64,000 nucleotides of DNA from Onthophagus taurus (GCF_036711975.1 NC_091971.1:32433501-32497500); one strand, 5' to 3'. Counted from the first letter of the stretch, positions 1-10,005 are shown. Notes: generated by a model not told the origin, from the sequence alone. Translations and numbers: made by a program.

Positions 1-169
1 AATTATTGAAGAAATATCCTCTATTTTACAAAATAAAGGTGAGACAATTGAAAAATAGACCATAGAAACTACAACTGACAATACTGATGATAAAGAAAAC
101 ATTTGGTCACACTTTGATCAAGAAATTGTCACTTTAAAAAGTATTTCAACACCATGCACGACTGCAGCA

Positions 170-403
170 TTGATGGTTACACAATATTTAGAGATCTCGC
201 TTGTAGCACGAACTCAAAATCCGATTGAATTTTGGAAGCGCTACAAAAGTGTACTTCCTGAAATATATCAACTGCATAAAAGATATTCATGCATTCCAGC
301 TACCTCAGTTCCTTCAGAACGAGTATTTTCCAAAGCTGGACAAATTATAAATGAACGCCGAAACAGACTCTCTGGGGAAAACCTCGACTTGATTATTTTT
401 TAA
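170..403 (+). pseudogene. hAT transposase, C-terminal dimerisation region
   Basis: The frame ends with the classic hAT dimerisation signature: PATSVPSERVFSKAG followed by INERRNRLSGENLD and the stop. This C-terminal part of the transposase mediates multimerisation and supplies part of the catalytic fold. The upstream frame is interrupted by a stop near 57, so the copy is either a remnant or the last piece of a frameshifted gene. A domesticated ZBED-type host gene is an alternative, but the adjacent terminal repeat argues for a transposon. Confidence 0.8.
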
Positions 404-789
404 ATAGTAATATAAATTTGTTTAATTAATATATTTGTCATTTTTGTCATACATTTTTACTAGAATAGTGTATTTGTTTTATAAATAAATTATTTAACGT
501 GTACTATTTATAAAATTAATTATTACTGAATTATAATGCACGCCAAAATCCTGATTATGTCCATACTGTCCATAGTTTCCCTCACTTGATTCAACTCATT
601 ACTTTGAGTCTCAGTCAACTATCAGACGACAGTTCATTGTATGATCAGCGATTCTTCTAGAACAGCTGAATGAATAACTTGCATTCGACTAAAATGAAAA
701 TAATTATATTTTCATTTTATTTATTCGTTTGCTTGATAATCTGTTTCAGAAATCAACGAATATTATGATAGTTATTCAAACATTCGAAT

Positions 790-972
790 AAATTCTATAA
801 CATCGATGTATAATACTTGACAACAATCGAATACTTGACAACAATCGAATTATTCTATAGTGTTCATAACTAATCAAATATTCGAATAGTTGGTAACAAC
901 AATCGAATTATTCGAATACTTACCAACTATCGAATTATTCGATAGTTTTTATTCGATAGTGCCCATCACTAG
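790..972. repeat. hAT subterminal repeats and terminal repeat
   Basis: A short unit (ACTTGACAACAATCGAAT) is repeated in tandem near 815-850. Variants of TCGAATTATTCGATAG follow on both strands, including a perfect palindrome around 933-956. Such repeats are known transposase-binding sites in hAT elements. The role here is inferred from position. Confidence 0.55.
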
Positions 973-1033
973 TCTCAACTTGTCCTGGTGGCGTCTCACT
1001 ATCCACACACAGGACCGAACTCAATTATTCTTT

Positions 1034-1543
1034 ACAAATAATTAATTTATTATTGAATAATATAAAAGAAATTATTTTAAGTCAAATTAAAACGGCAAAG
1101 TATTATTTTATTTTACTGGATTGTATGCCTGATGTCAGCCATCAAGAGCAAATATCAGTTTGTGTAAGATATTTTAATGTTCTTTATTTAGAAAACACAA
1201 AAGTTAGCATTGAAGAAAGGTTTTTATTATTTTGTCCTGTACGAGAGACCTCCGGTGAAGGGCTTACAACATTTTTGTTACATACTTTACAGGAATATGT
1301 TTTAGATATCAGTAACTTACGTGGCCAGGGATGTGCAAAAAAGAATTTTGGTTATTAATACGAGAGCGTTCTTTGTGCCTTGTTGTAATCATAGTTTAAA
1401 CCTTGTTATAAACGACGCTGCGAACACAACTTACAACTTTTTTTCCGTTTCCAGTGATCATTGCTCTGTGTTAAAAAAAAGTTTCGAATTTGACATTGAA
1501 ACTCAATAACTCCGGTACAGTCTTTAAAGCTCTAAATTATATA
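1034..1543 (+). pseudogene. DUF4371-type hAT transposase fragment
   Basis: The frame from 1053 reads KEIILSQIKTAKYY, then LLDCMPDVSHQEQ. This is the RNase-H-like core entry typical of ZMYM1/DUF4371 hAT proteins, where the conserved Asp lies in the LLDxTxDxSH motif. The paralogue at 12589-13215 has LLDCTPDVSHQEQ. A frameshift near 1330 moves the rest of the homology into another frame. It is a dead copy and is cut by PLE B at 1543. Confidence 0.75.
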
Positions 1544-1600
1544 AATAGGATAAAAAAGAATAAGTCCACGATGATTATTTATTATTTTTTTCTAATTTCG

Positions 1601-1642
1601 GTACAACAATGTTTCGCTTTTTCTAAAAGCGTCTTCAGGTAC
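1601..1642 (-). ncRNA. Hammerhead ribozyme motif, PLE B left arm
   Basis: This is the reverse complement of the motif at 9502-9543. It reads GUAC, CUGAAGA, a hairpin closed by GC, GAAAC, and UUGUAC on the minus strand. It lies about 57 bases inside the arm end. Hammerhead motifs are established in Penelope-like elements. Confidence 0.65.
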
Positions 1643-2494
1643 GACTAGAATAATGGAAGATAATTATTACTAGTTGACGGGTTTTTTGTTGGTGATATAA
1701 AATTAAAATTATAAAAAGTTCTTACCGTCAAAAACTAAGAATGATGAACACGTGAAAAAATGATCATGTGGAAAAACTTCTCTTACAAAAACTACGACGA
1801 ACCGATGATTAAAAATATAATTTTGGATTAAAGATTTAAGTGAAATTTTTGAAAACGGCGTGGGTTTACCATGTCAGATTAAAAACTCCAACGTCGGGTG
1901 ATAGGTTAAAAAAGTTTTTGAAATGCTGAAGGCAGGCGTAAAAAACTGTAAAAGCTGAAGGCGTGTTATAAAAAAGGGGAATTTATCGTTAAAAATCTAA
2001 AAGAAAAGGGTATTAATATTATTGAAAGCGTATTATAACGTTAAGTGTTACCAAAAAATTTGAGTCGTGTGCACATATCGACTGGTTACAACGGACTGAG
2101 GTCAGTTAAAAGAGGAAGTAAGTAATATGACAACTTAAGAAAGTGAAAAATTGGTATCAGGATGTGACAAACCAAATGCAAGAGCGGTGAGTTTGAAATT
2201 ATATGAAAGGTGTAAAATATCTATTATAATTGTTAAAATCAGTAATTTCATTCAAAATATGTTCAGGGTTTTTAATGTGGTATGATTTTATATAGTACTC
2301 CTCAAATAGGTCCATTTTTCTGAATTTATTAAGATGTTTTAGAAGTTTAATTTTGGATATATCAGTTTTATGTTTATGTTCTTTTAAATTTAGGAGTAGT
2401 AACGGTCGTTACTGTTAGGAACTAAAGTAATTTATTGGGATACACGACCAACACGACAAAGGCTAGATAATTGAAAAGAGGTTTCCTTTTATCT

Positions 2495-2538
2495 TTACCG
2501 AGCTTTCGGAAATTTTATTTTTCCTTCTTCAGAGGTAA
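2495..2538 (-). ncRNA. Hammerhead-like motif, PLE A left arm
   Basis: The minus strand reads UUACC, CUGAAGA, helix II GGAAA/UUUCC, GAAA, GCUC, GGUAA. The two outer strands pair as helix I. The pattern matches Penelope-type hammerheads, with an extra base next to each core strand. Confidence 0.5.
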
Positions 2539-2988
2539 CTACAATATTGAGAAAACAAAAGTTACAATAGTTAACAAACAAACATTTGAACAACTTACAA
2601 AAATGGATTGCATAAAGGAACTAAACCAAAGCTAAACATGAGGTCGCAAACTTTGAGCACTAGACATATCTTATAAAAACTATACTTCTAATAATTCACT
2701 AAAGGTGAGTAATCAAAGATCAAACGATACTAAAAATCATTACAAAGTCAATTTTGAAACTATAAAATAAGTATTACTTACAAAAAGAACACGTTAAAAT
2801 TTTTTCGTTAAAAGTTAAGACGCAATAAGTCACGTAAGTTTTTTATACCACAAAAACTGGAAAGAAACAAGGCTGGCCAACCGTCGTCACGGCAAAACAC
2901 CAAATACACTAAAAGTAACCACTAGGTGGCGTTGAGAGGGGGAATAAAATTGAAAATATGAAAAAGGAAAACAAAAACAGAAAAAGAA

Positions 2989-5157
2989 CTAGAAAACCAA
3001 AGAATCACCTTCAATCGATATTTGATCCCTTCTACCCCAGTTCTTCATAACAAGGTAACTGTAAATAGAACTAAGGTTCTGGGTGTCAGTTCTGAAGTTT
3101 AAGGAATTAACCTCTTTATTGATGTAAAACATCTCTAAGAACAATCTCTTTGAATAAATTGATTCCTTATCAACAATCTGAGAATTCTCAAAATTAAAAT
3201 GGTGACCACTGAGAACATGGTGATGAACCAACGCACTCTTGTTTTCATCTCTAGATTGACAATCACGTTTATGTTGTTTGATCCTAGCATCTAAATACTG
3301 ACTGGTAGTGCCTATGTAGGTTTTTTCGCAATTATTGCAAGGAACCCTATAAATAACATTAGACTGTAAACCTTTAGGAACCAAATCCTTAGTCCTTGAA
3401 AAACAGGTGGATAGAGGCAAAGAATTGCATTTAGCAAACCTAACCGAGTCAAACCTCAGAACTGAAACAAGTTTATCAGTCAGCCTGGGGACGAAGGGAA
3501 TCTTAACAAAGTGGGTCCGGGGGCCAGGGAGAGTAGATATGTGGTGTCGGTCGTCACCCTCAGAAGGTTGACTAATATTACGATGGTAAGTACCATTATG
3601 ATAAAGAATTCTATTAACTAGACCTATCGGATACCCGTTGTTGACGAATATATCCCGCAGCTTTTTTAGGTTAGAGTCAAGAAAGCGGACATCAGAGATG
3701 GATCTGACACGGTTAACCATAGCAACCACAGTGTTCAATTTCTGATTGAGAGGATGGTTTGAATGAAAGTTGATATATCTCCCCGAATATGTTGGCTTAG
3801 TATACCAATTTAAACTAATAGTCTGATCTAAATTTCTTATAACAATAGTATCGAGAAAAGGAACACTAGAGTTGGATTCAGTTTCAACCGTGAACTGTAA
3901 ATGACTATCAAAGTTGTTGAACACATCCATAACATCGTCGATGCGGTCGACAGGTACAGCGCAAATTATATCGTCAACGTACTTGTAGATAAAAGGAAGA
4001 GAAAAACCCAACAAAGGAATACATTGATCGAGAAGATGATCCATCACCATTGTGGCCAAGATGGGGCTCAAAGGACTTCCCATTGGAGTGCCAAATTTTT
4101 GACTGTAAATAACATCATTGAAAGTAAATACCGAAGACTCAAACAGGAACACTATCAATTGTAAAAACAAATCCATATCAATGGGAGTGACAGAACTTAC
4201 TAGGTCCCAATTTTGTAACAATATATCTCTCACCAAGTTGAGAGGTATGTTGGTGAAGAGAGACACCACATCAAGTGAGATAAGCATAAAGTTAGGAGGG
4301 AGTTTTATATCCCTAATTTTCTCTACAAAAAAGAAAGTATCCTTGATATTGTAGGAAGTTCTCTCACTAAAAGAAAGTTTCAGAATACCTGACAGGAACT
4401 CTGACAAGTGATAAGTGGGGGAACCCACGAAAGAAATGATAGGTCTCAAAGGACAGTTCACCTTGTGGATCTTCGGCAACCCATAATACTTGGGAATGAC
4501 ACCATTGTGACATCTAAGGCTATTATACAATCTCTTATCAATGTATTCCCTTTCTAATAAAATTTTTGAAAATTTATTGTTTCTGTTTTGTATCTTTGAA
4601 GTGGGGTCCCTATCCAAAACACAATAAGTGGACTGATCATTAAATAAGTCTAAAGACTTCGATATATATTCTGATTTCAACATAGCTACAGTAACCTGTC
4701 CTTTATCTGCTCTTAATATAAGAATCGGGTCCTCTCTTTCGAGACTCAAAAACCTTTTTGTAGAGATCAAACTCCTCTTCAAAAACAGCTGGGTACTGTT
4801 CAGGTGTTGGTGTCCATTAAGAAAATTAGTCACAATGTTTGTAACTTGAGCTCTCTTTATGTTTTGTAAATTACTAGGCAAAACTTTAATTATAGACTCT
4901 ACATCAGCCAACAACTTAGGAACAGACAAAGTAGTGGCATCAGGGATTAAGCCAAACTTAGGTCCCAATGACAAAAAATCTTTGACATCTTCAGGTATTT
5001 GGATAGATGTATTATTGACGAACCAGCCCTTGTTGTCATTAAACATTTTTGAATTTTTCAATTTACTATTCTTTAAAACTTTAAACTTTTTAACATTAAT
5101 GCACTTTACTCTATTAAAAATCTTTGAATACGAAAACCATTCAAACCATCGTCTCAA
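2989..5157 (-). CDS. Penelope-like reverse transcriptase with GIY-YIG endonuclease (intact frame)
   Basis: An uninterrupted 722-residue frame. It copies element RNA at a nicked target. The RT motifs in order are: LRADKGQVTVAM, YGLPKIHK (about residue 225), motif A SLDVVSLFTNIPL (about 290), motif B GTPMGSPLSP (about 355), catalytic YKYVDDII (about 394), VPFLDTIVI, and the Penelope hallmark KPTYSGRYINFHSNHP. The GIY-YIG domain is at about 600-690: NVIYRVPCNNCEKTYIG, DARIKQHKRDC, and FLEMFYINKE with the catalytic Glu. The start sits at the palindrome centre, so the native N-terminus may be longer. All catalytic residues are present, so the element may have been recently active. Confidence 0.9.
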   Translation of the reverse strand: MRRWFEWFSYSKIFNRVKCINVKKFKVLKNSKLKNSKMFNDNKGWFVNNTSIQIPEDVKDFLSLGPKFGLIPDATTLSVPKLLADVESIIKVLPSNLQNIKRAQVTNIVTNFLNGHQHLNSTQLFLKRSLISTKRFLSLEREDPILILRADKGQVTVAMLKSEYISKSLDLFNDQSTYCVLDRDPTSKIQNRNNKFSKILLEREYIDKRLYNSLRCHNGVIPKYYGLPKIHKVNCPLRPIISFVGSPTYHLSEFLSGILKLSFSERTSYNIKDTFFFVEKIRDIKLPPNFMLISLDVVSLFTNIPLNLVRDILLQNWDLVSSVTPIDMDLFLQLIVFLFESSVFTFNDVIYSQKFGTPMGSPLSPILATMVMDHLLDQCIPLLGFSLPFIYKYVDDIICAVPVDRIDDVMDVFNNFDSHLQFTVETESNSSVPFLDTIVIRNLDQTISLNWYTKPTYSGRYINFHSNHPLNQKLNTVVAMVNRVRSISDVRFLDSNLKKLRDIFVNNGYPIGLVNRILYHNGTYHRNISQPSEGDDRHHISTLPGPRTHFVKIPFVPRLTDKLVSVLRFDSVRFAKCNSLPLSTCFSRTKDLVPKGLQSNVIYRVPCNNCEKTYIGTTSQYLDARIKQHKRDCQSRDENKSALVHHHVLSGHHFNFENSQIVDKESIYSKRLFLEMFYINKEVNSLNFRTDTQNLSSIYSYLVMKNWGRRDQISIEGDSLVF

Positions 5158-5914
5158 TCAGAAATTGAACACTGTGGTTGCTATGGTTAACCGTGTCAGA
5201 TCCATCTCTGATGTCCGCTTTCTTGACTCTAACCTAAAAAAGCTCCGGGATATATTCGTCAACAACGGGTATCCGATAGGTCTAGTTAATAGAATTCTTT
5301 ATCATAATGGTACTTACCATCGTAATATTAGTCAACCTTCTGAGGGTGACGACCGACACGACATATCTAGCGTCCCTGGCCCCCGGACCCACTTTGTTAA
5401 GATTCCCTTCGTCCCCAGGCTGACTGATAAACTTGTTTCAGTTCTGAGGTTTGACTCGGTTAGGTTTGCTAAATGCAATTCTTTGCCTCTATCCACCTGT
5501 TTTTCAAGGACTAAGGATTTGGTTCCTAAAGGTTTACAGTCTAATGTTATTTATAGGGTTCCTTGCAATAATTGCGAAAAAACCTACATAGGCACTACCA
5601 GTCAGTATTTAGATGCTAGGATCAAACAACATAAACGTGATTGTCAATCTAGAGATGAAAACAAGAGTGCGTTGGTTCATCACCATGTTATCAGTGGTCA
5701 CCATTTTAATTTTGAGAATTCTCAGATTGTTGATAAGGAATCAATTTATTCAAAGAGATTGTTCTTAGAGATGTTTTATATCAATAAAGAGGTTAATTCC
5801 TTAAACTTCAGAACTGACACCCAGAACCTTAGTTCTATTTACAGTTACCTTGTTATGAAGGACTGGGGTAGAAGGGATCAAATATCGATTGAAGGTGATT
5901 CTTGGGTTTTCTAG
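5158..5914 (+). pseudogene. PLE A inverted partial copy (GIY-YIG part)
   Basis: This plus-strand segment repeats the last third of the PLE A protein, from LNQKLNTVVAMVNRV through the GIY-YIG domain to the stop. It has only a few amino-acid differences (for example RHDISSVPGP against RHHISTLPGP). A longer frame can be drawn upstream to 4859, but that part is antisense to the main copy and not a real protein. The partial copy lacks the RT catalytic core. Confidence 0.8.
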
Positions 5915-6364
5915 TTCTTTTTCTGTTTTTGTTTTCCTTTTTCATATTTTCAATTTTATTCCCCCTCTCAACGCCACCTAGTGGTTACTTTTAGTGTATT
6001 TGGTGTTTTGCCGTGACGACGGTTGGCCAGCCTTGTTTCTTTCCAGTTTTTGTGGTATAAAAAACTTACGTGACTTATTGCGTCTTAACTTTTAACGAAA
6101 AAATTTTAACGTGTTCTTTTTGTAAGTATTACTTATTTTATAGTTTCAAAATTGACTTTGTAATGATTTTTAGTATCGTTTGATCTTTGATTACTCACCT
6201 TTAGTGAATTATTAGAAGTATAGTTTTTATAAGATATGTCTAGTGCTCAAAGTTTGCGACCTCATGTTTAGCTTTGGTTTAGTTCCTTTATGCAATCCAT
6301 TTTTGTAAGTTGTTCAAATGTTTGTTTGTTAACTATTGTAACTTTTGTTTTCTCAATATTGTAG

Positions 6365-6408
6365 TTACCTCTGAAGAAAGAAAAATAAAATTTCCGAAAG
6401 CTCGGTAA
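6365..6408 (+). ncRNA. Hammerhead-like motif, PLE A right arm
   Basis: The same order as in the left arm: UUACC (6365-6369), CUGAAGA (6371-6377), an A/U-rich helix II with one changed base, GAAA (6396-6399), and GGUAA. It lies about 77 bases before the arm end. This copy is slightly degraded in helix II. Confidence 0.45.
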
Positions 6409-6565
6409 AGATAAAAGGAAGCCTCTTTTCAATTATCTAGCCTTTGTCGTGTTGGTCGTGTATCCCAATAAATTACTTTAGTTCTTTTAAATGTTTATAA
6501 AAAGTAGAATTTTCTTTATTTAAGTGTTCCTTGAATCTAGTATTGATATTCCTTCCAGTTTGTCC

Positions 6566-7148
6566 TGTTGTGGTACCACCCGTTTACGTAGTACTACTCA
6601 CGTAGTATTTATCTTTATAACAATAGGAATATAATAAGTTTACAATATAATAATGTAGGTATCAAAAGTAATGATTCTGTAACTAAAAACCAAACAACCA
6701 CCAGAGACATGTGTGAATAATAAATATATCAGTGGACGGAACCAGATGGGAACAACCCCTAATTCTCCTTGTCTCTGCGTATATCAAGAAACAGATGGAA
6801 ACATACTTAGTTATATGATATTTTGCGTGGGAAGCACTGCTGTAAAAACAGAGTTCACTAGGAACAGGGGGGTTAAGCCGAAAAGGCACTTCACTAAGGG
6901 CAGTCGAAAAGTCAAGTCAGTCACATTAAGTTAGTCGTCTCTATTAGATCGAGTTGATCAGTTAGTTTTAGAACAAATTGTTACCGGTCGTCATCGTCGT
7001 CTCTTAAATAAAATTTAACTAAAATTAAGAACAGAAGAAAGTTGTTTAATTTAATAAATTGCCCTTCACAACGAAGAAATAAATATATTCGTTAATATCG
7101 ACGTTACATCTTAAGAATATACAACATCGGTGGCGGCGGTACACAACA
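6566..7148. mobile_element. Solo LTR inserted in PLE B
   Basis: A 583-bp segment interrupts the PLE B nuclease region. It begins TGTTGTGGTACC and ends GGTACACAACA (the TG...CA borders of an LTR) and is flanked by a 4-bp duplication GTCC (6562-6565 and 7149-7152). The intact PLE B arm near 8680-8700 shows the uninterrupted target. There is no internal coding region, so it is probably what remained after LTR-LTR recombination. The family could not be named. Short frames inside it are not convincing genes. Confidence 0.7.
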
Positions 7149-8537
7149 GTCCTATATAAAAAGAATCGCAATCGTTACAGTTAAGTTTGTAAATCCCACT
7201 TTTAAGTTTATCATCGAATATGTGTTTATTATTAGTTAATAATTGGCCCAATTTAGCATTAGCACGGTATATCGGTGTGACATTAAACTTATCGAAAATA
7301 TCGGAAAATTGTTTTTGGATTAAAGGGTGGAAAGGTATGGAGACAAAAACGCCGGGGTTGGAAAAGTGGGGATATATGAGATTATTAATTCTAGTTTGAT
7401 GAACGCGGAAAAATAAGTTTTGAAGCTCCTGAAGGGAGTAACCATTATCAAAGCCCAGCTTGATGACAGTATTAATTTCCTTGTTAAAACTAGAACGTGA
7501 AAGTGGGTAATTTAAAATTCTATCAAAAAAGAAACGAAAGGATGCGTATTTATGTTGAAATGATGTAAATGAATTTTTTGGAATTAAGGTATTGGTAGTA
7601 GTAGGTTTTCTATATATGTCGAATAGGATTTTGTTCTCGGAGGTGCACTTTGTTATAGTAAGATCAAGGAAGCAAATAGATGAACATTTTTCTACTTCGT
7701 AAGTAAATTGAAGATTATTAATATTGTTAAAAATGTTAATAATGTGGGATTTTTTACCGTTGTATATCAGAAGGATATCATCAACGTATCTTTTATAAAA
7801 GATAATATTTTTAGTAAAAAATTCATATTTCTCTGAGAACAGAATCCCTTCGAAGTGGTTAACAAAAATATCAGCAATTATCCCCGAAATGGGTGAACCC
7901 ATGGGGAGGCCATCCTTCATCTGGTAAAATTTGTTATCAAAAATGAAAAAATTCTGATTGCATACCAATTCTAACAAGGAAATGAAGTTATATATGTCTT
8001 GGTATTGAACACTGTCATATTTGCACATGTTATTACAAAGGTGGGCTTCGATTATTTTTAATGAATCTTTTATAGGAATATTAGAATATAAGTTTTTAAT
8101 ACCGAAAGAGATGAGGATGGAGTTATTATTAATTTGGATATCTTGAAGAGAATTAATTAATTGTTTTGAGTTTTTAACACTATATTTTATATCACTATTA
8201 AAATTGTTGTATAGAAATTGGCAATCTTCTCTGATGGAGTATTAACATTACTAATAATAGGTCGAATGCTATGGTCATCTTTGTGAAGTTTAATTAAACA
8301 TTTGAGAACAGGTGGGATGGGATTCATTTGAATGAGTGAGTAAGTATTAAAGTTAAATTTAACAAGAGTATCTTTGCTAGAATTAATAAGTTTTTTGAGA
8401 AGGTTATTGTAAGATTGAGTTGGGTTTTTGTTAATTAATGTAATATTATTTTGTTGAAAGAAAGAGAATGTTTTTTGAAGATATGAATTTTTATTAAGGA
8501 TAACTAGACCGGCGTTTTTGTCTCCAAGTGTCACCAC
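7149..8537 (-). pseudogene. PLE B reverse transcriptase
   Basis: Two minus-strand frames, 8187-8537 and 7111-8028, together make the RT of a Penelope-like element. The first has the conserved entry LGDKNAGLVILN and then KCLIKLHKDDHSIRPIIS. The second has MPMGSPISG-like motif B (GLPMGSPISGIIADIF), the catalytic KRYVDDILLI and the CFLDLTIT block. The two are separated by a frameshift around 8030-8190. The start of the GIY-YIG nuclease (NCNDCDSFYIG) follows but is cut by the solo LTR at 7148. The main copy is therefore inactive. Confidence 0.85.
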
Positions 8538-8576
8538 AAGATCATTATCAATGATCTTCTGTTTTATGTATACCGG

Positions 8577-9600
8577 TATACCGTGCTAATGCTAAATTGG
8601 GCCAATAATAAACACATATTCGATGATAAACTTAAAAGTGGGATTTACAAACTTGACTGTAACGATTGCGATTCTTTTTATATAGGACAAACTGGAAGGA
8701 ATATCAATACTAGATTCAAGGAACACTTAAATAAAGAAAATTCTACTTTTTATAAACATTTAAAAGAACATAAACATAAAACTGATATATCCAAAATTAA
8801 ACTTCTAAAACATCTTAATAAATCCAGAAAAATGGACCTATTTGAGGAGTGCTATATAAAATCATACCACATTAAAAACCCTGACCATATTTTGAATGAA
8901 ATTACTGATTTTAACAATTATAATAGATATTTTACACCTTTCATATAATTTCAAACTCACCGCTCTTGCATTTCGTTTGTCACATCCTGATACCAATTTT
9001 TCACTTTCTTAAGTTGTCATACTTACTTCCTCTTTTAACTGACCTCAGTCCGTTGTAACCAGTCGATATGTGCACACGACTCAAGTTTTTTGGTAACACT
9101 TAACGTTATAATACGCTTTCAATAATATTAATACCCTTTTCTTTTACATTTTTAACGATAAATTCCCCTTTTTTATAACACGCCTTCAGCTTTTACAGTT
9201 TTTTACGCCTGCCTTCAGCATTTCAAAAACTTTTTTAAGGTATCACCCGACGTTGGAGTTTTTAACCTGACATAGTAAACCCACGCCGTTTTCAAAAATT
9301 TCACTTAAATCTTTAATCCAAAATTATATTTTTAATCATCGGTTCGTCGTAGTTTTTGTAAGAGAAGTTTTTCCACATGATCATTTTTTCACGTGTTCAT
9401 CATTCTTAGTTTTTGACGGTAAGAACTTTTTATAATTTTAATTTTATATCACCAACAAAAAACCCGTCAACTAGTAATAATTATCTTCCATTATTCTAGT
9501 CGTACCTGAAGACGCTTTTAGAAAAAGCGAAACATTGTTGTACCGAAATTAGAAAAAAATAATAAATAATCATCGTGGACTTATTCGTTTTTATCCTATT
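8577..9600 (+). pseudogene. PLE B inverted partial copy with GIY-YIG nuclease
   Basis: This arm mirrors the 3' part of PLE B. Its frame 8583-8948 gives an uninterrupted GIY-YIG endonuclease: GIYKLDCNDCDSFYIG, then QTGRNINTRFKEHL with the catalytic Arg, and DLFEECYIKSYH with the metal-binding Glu. In PLEs this domain nicks the target to prime reverse transcription. No RT is present in the arm, so it is a partial copy. Its uninterrupted state shows what the main copy looked like before PLE A and the solo LTR entered. Confidence 0.8.
9502..9543 (+). ncRNA. Hammerhead ribozyme motif, PLE B right arm
   Basis: In order: helix I strand GUAC (9502-9505), core CUGAAGA (9506-9512), helix II GCUUUU/AAAAGC, core GAAA (9529-9532), a two-base-pair helix III (AC/GU with loop AUU), the cleavage-site U at 9539, and the second helix I strand GUAC (9540-9543). 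One extra base (C) sits between the core and helix II. A minimal helix III is the form reported for Penelope hammerheads. Cleavage itself is inferred. Confidence 0.65.
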
Positions 9601-9639
9601 AATACTCACCATGATGAACCTGGAGGCTACAATTGCCAA

Positions 9640-9741
9640 TCTAAATTATATAGTTGATAACAATCTAACTCATTCATTTCGTAATATCTACATTTCTCTA
9701 CGGATTTTGTTAACAATTTCAGTCTCAGTTGCTACAGCTAC
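9640..9741 (+). pseudogene. hAT copy 1, dimerisation-region fragment
   Basis: This is the continuation of the 1034-1543 transposase after PLE B. The frame reads NLTHSFRNIYISLRIL, then LTISVSVATA, matching the hAT C-terminal block also present at 13297-13390 (LAISVSVGTAERSFSKL). It breaks off just before the ERSFSKL signature, so the copy is truncated here. Confidence 0.65.
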
Positions 9742-9979
9742 TGTAAGTTTTGTTTAAACTTGCTACATGTAAGAAGCAAAATTATATTTACTCTTTGCTT
9801 AAATAAGCCTGAAAACATTTGTATCAAATCTTTGATAATTACCACTTTATATGTAAATCCATCTGATTTCTAATTTATTAATATTTTCTTATCAAGAATT
9901 CAAATCGAGGTATTTATTTGGCATAACAATAAACCCGTTTTCTGCACAACATCGAGAATCTCCAAAACGAAAAGCATCG

Positions 9980-10005
9980 GGGCAACTTCGATGAAGAAGT
10001 TGCCC
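9980..10005. other. Perfect 10-bp hairpin upstream of the fibrinogen-domain gene
   Basis: GGGCAACTTC (9980-9989) and GAAGTTGCCC (9996-10005) form an inverted repeat with a 6-base loop. It lies about 25 bases upstream of a TATA-like element. A role as a regulatory palindrome is only inferred. Confidence 0.35.

Larger units (their letters stand above)
1..972 (+). mobile_element. hAT DNA transposon, 3' part
   Basis: The 3' part of a hAT element whose left end lies outside the window. It holds the C-terminal transposase frame (170-403), then about 550 bp of AT-rich sequence, then a subterminal block rich in the motif ATCGAATTATTCGA. It ends near 958-972 in GTGCCCATCACTA, which read on the other strand (TAGTGATGGGCAC) looks like a hAT terminal repeat. 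The 8 bases that follow would be the target duplication, but the matching copy is not visible. Confidence 0.7.
2390..6484 (-). mobile_element. Penelope-like retroelement PLE A, nested in PLE B
   Basis: The main copy reads on the minus strand (5157 to 2419), followed by a plus-strand partial copy of its 3' part (5158-6484). The flanks carry a perfect 12-bp target duplication GTTCTTTTAAAT (2378-2389 and 6481-6492). The sequence on both sides is PLE B, as shown by comparison with the intact arm near 8750-8790. A 29-bp segment (2390-2418) lies between the left duplication and the arm. The arms are very similar, suggesting a younger age than PLE B. Confidence 0.88.
1544..9639 (-). mobile_element. 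Penelope-like retroelement PLE B, palindromic, with nested insertions
   Basis: The main copy reads on the minus strand from about 8576 down to 1544. A plus-strand partial copy of its 3' part occupies 8577-9600, so the element is a large palindrome, as known for Penelope elements. It is flanked by a perfect 13-bp direct repeat (TCTAAATTATATA, 1531-1543 and 9640-9652). Between the right arm end (9600) and the right duplication lie 39 unexplained bases. The main copy is interrupted by PLE A (2390-6480) and by a solo LTR (6566-7148); the right arm is uninterrupted. The arms differ by scattered substitutions and small indels, so they are not an assembly mirror. Confidence 0.85.
1034..9741 (+). mobile_element. 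hAT element of DUF4371/ZMYM1-like type, copy 1, split by PLE B
   Basis: A remnant in two pieces, 1034-1543 and 9640-9741. They join without a gap once PLE B and one copy of the 13-bp duplication (1531-1543 and 9640-9652) are removed. The homology to the second copy at 12242-13389 begins at 1034 (CAAATAATTAATTTATTA). After the PLE, the frame continues into the hAT-type motif RILLTISVSVAT. The copy breaks off near 9741, inside the dimerisation region. Confidence 0.75.

Noticed and set aside
170..403. Domesticated ZBED-like host gene
   Set aside because: No upstream frame, and a hAT-type terminal repeat follows: better explained as a transposon remnant.
4859..5160. N-terminal part of a 351-codon plus-strand frame (4859-5914)
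   Set aside because: It is antisense to the PLE A gene; only the part from about 5160 has protein homology.
5100..5220. Palindrome centre as an assembly artefact
   Set aside because: Arms differ by real substitutions, end at different points, and are bounded by a target duplication as expected for Penelope.
6683..6934. Opposed 68- and 73-codon frames
   Set aside because: They lie in the solo LTR, overlap each other and have no recognisable domain.
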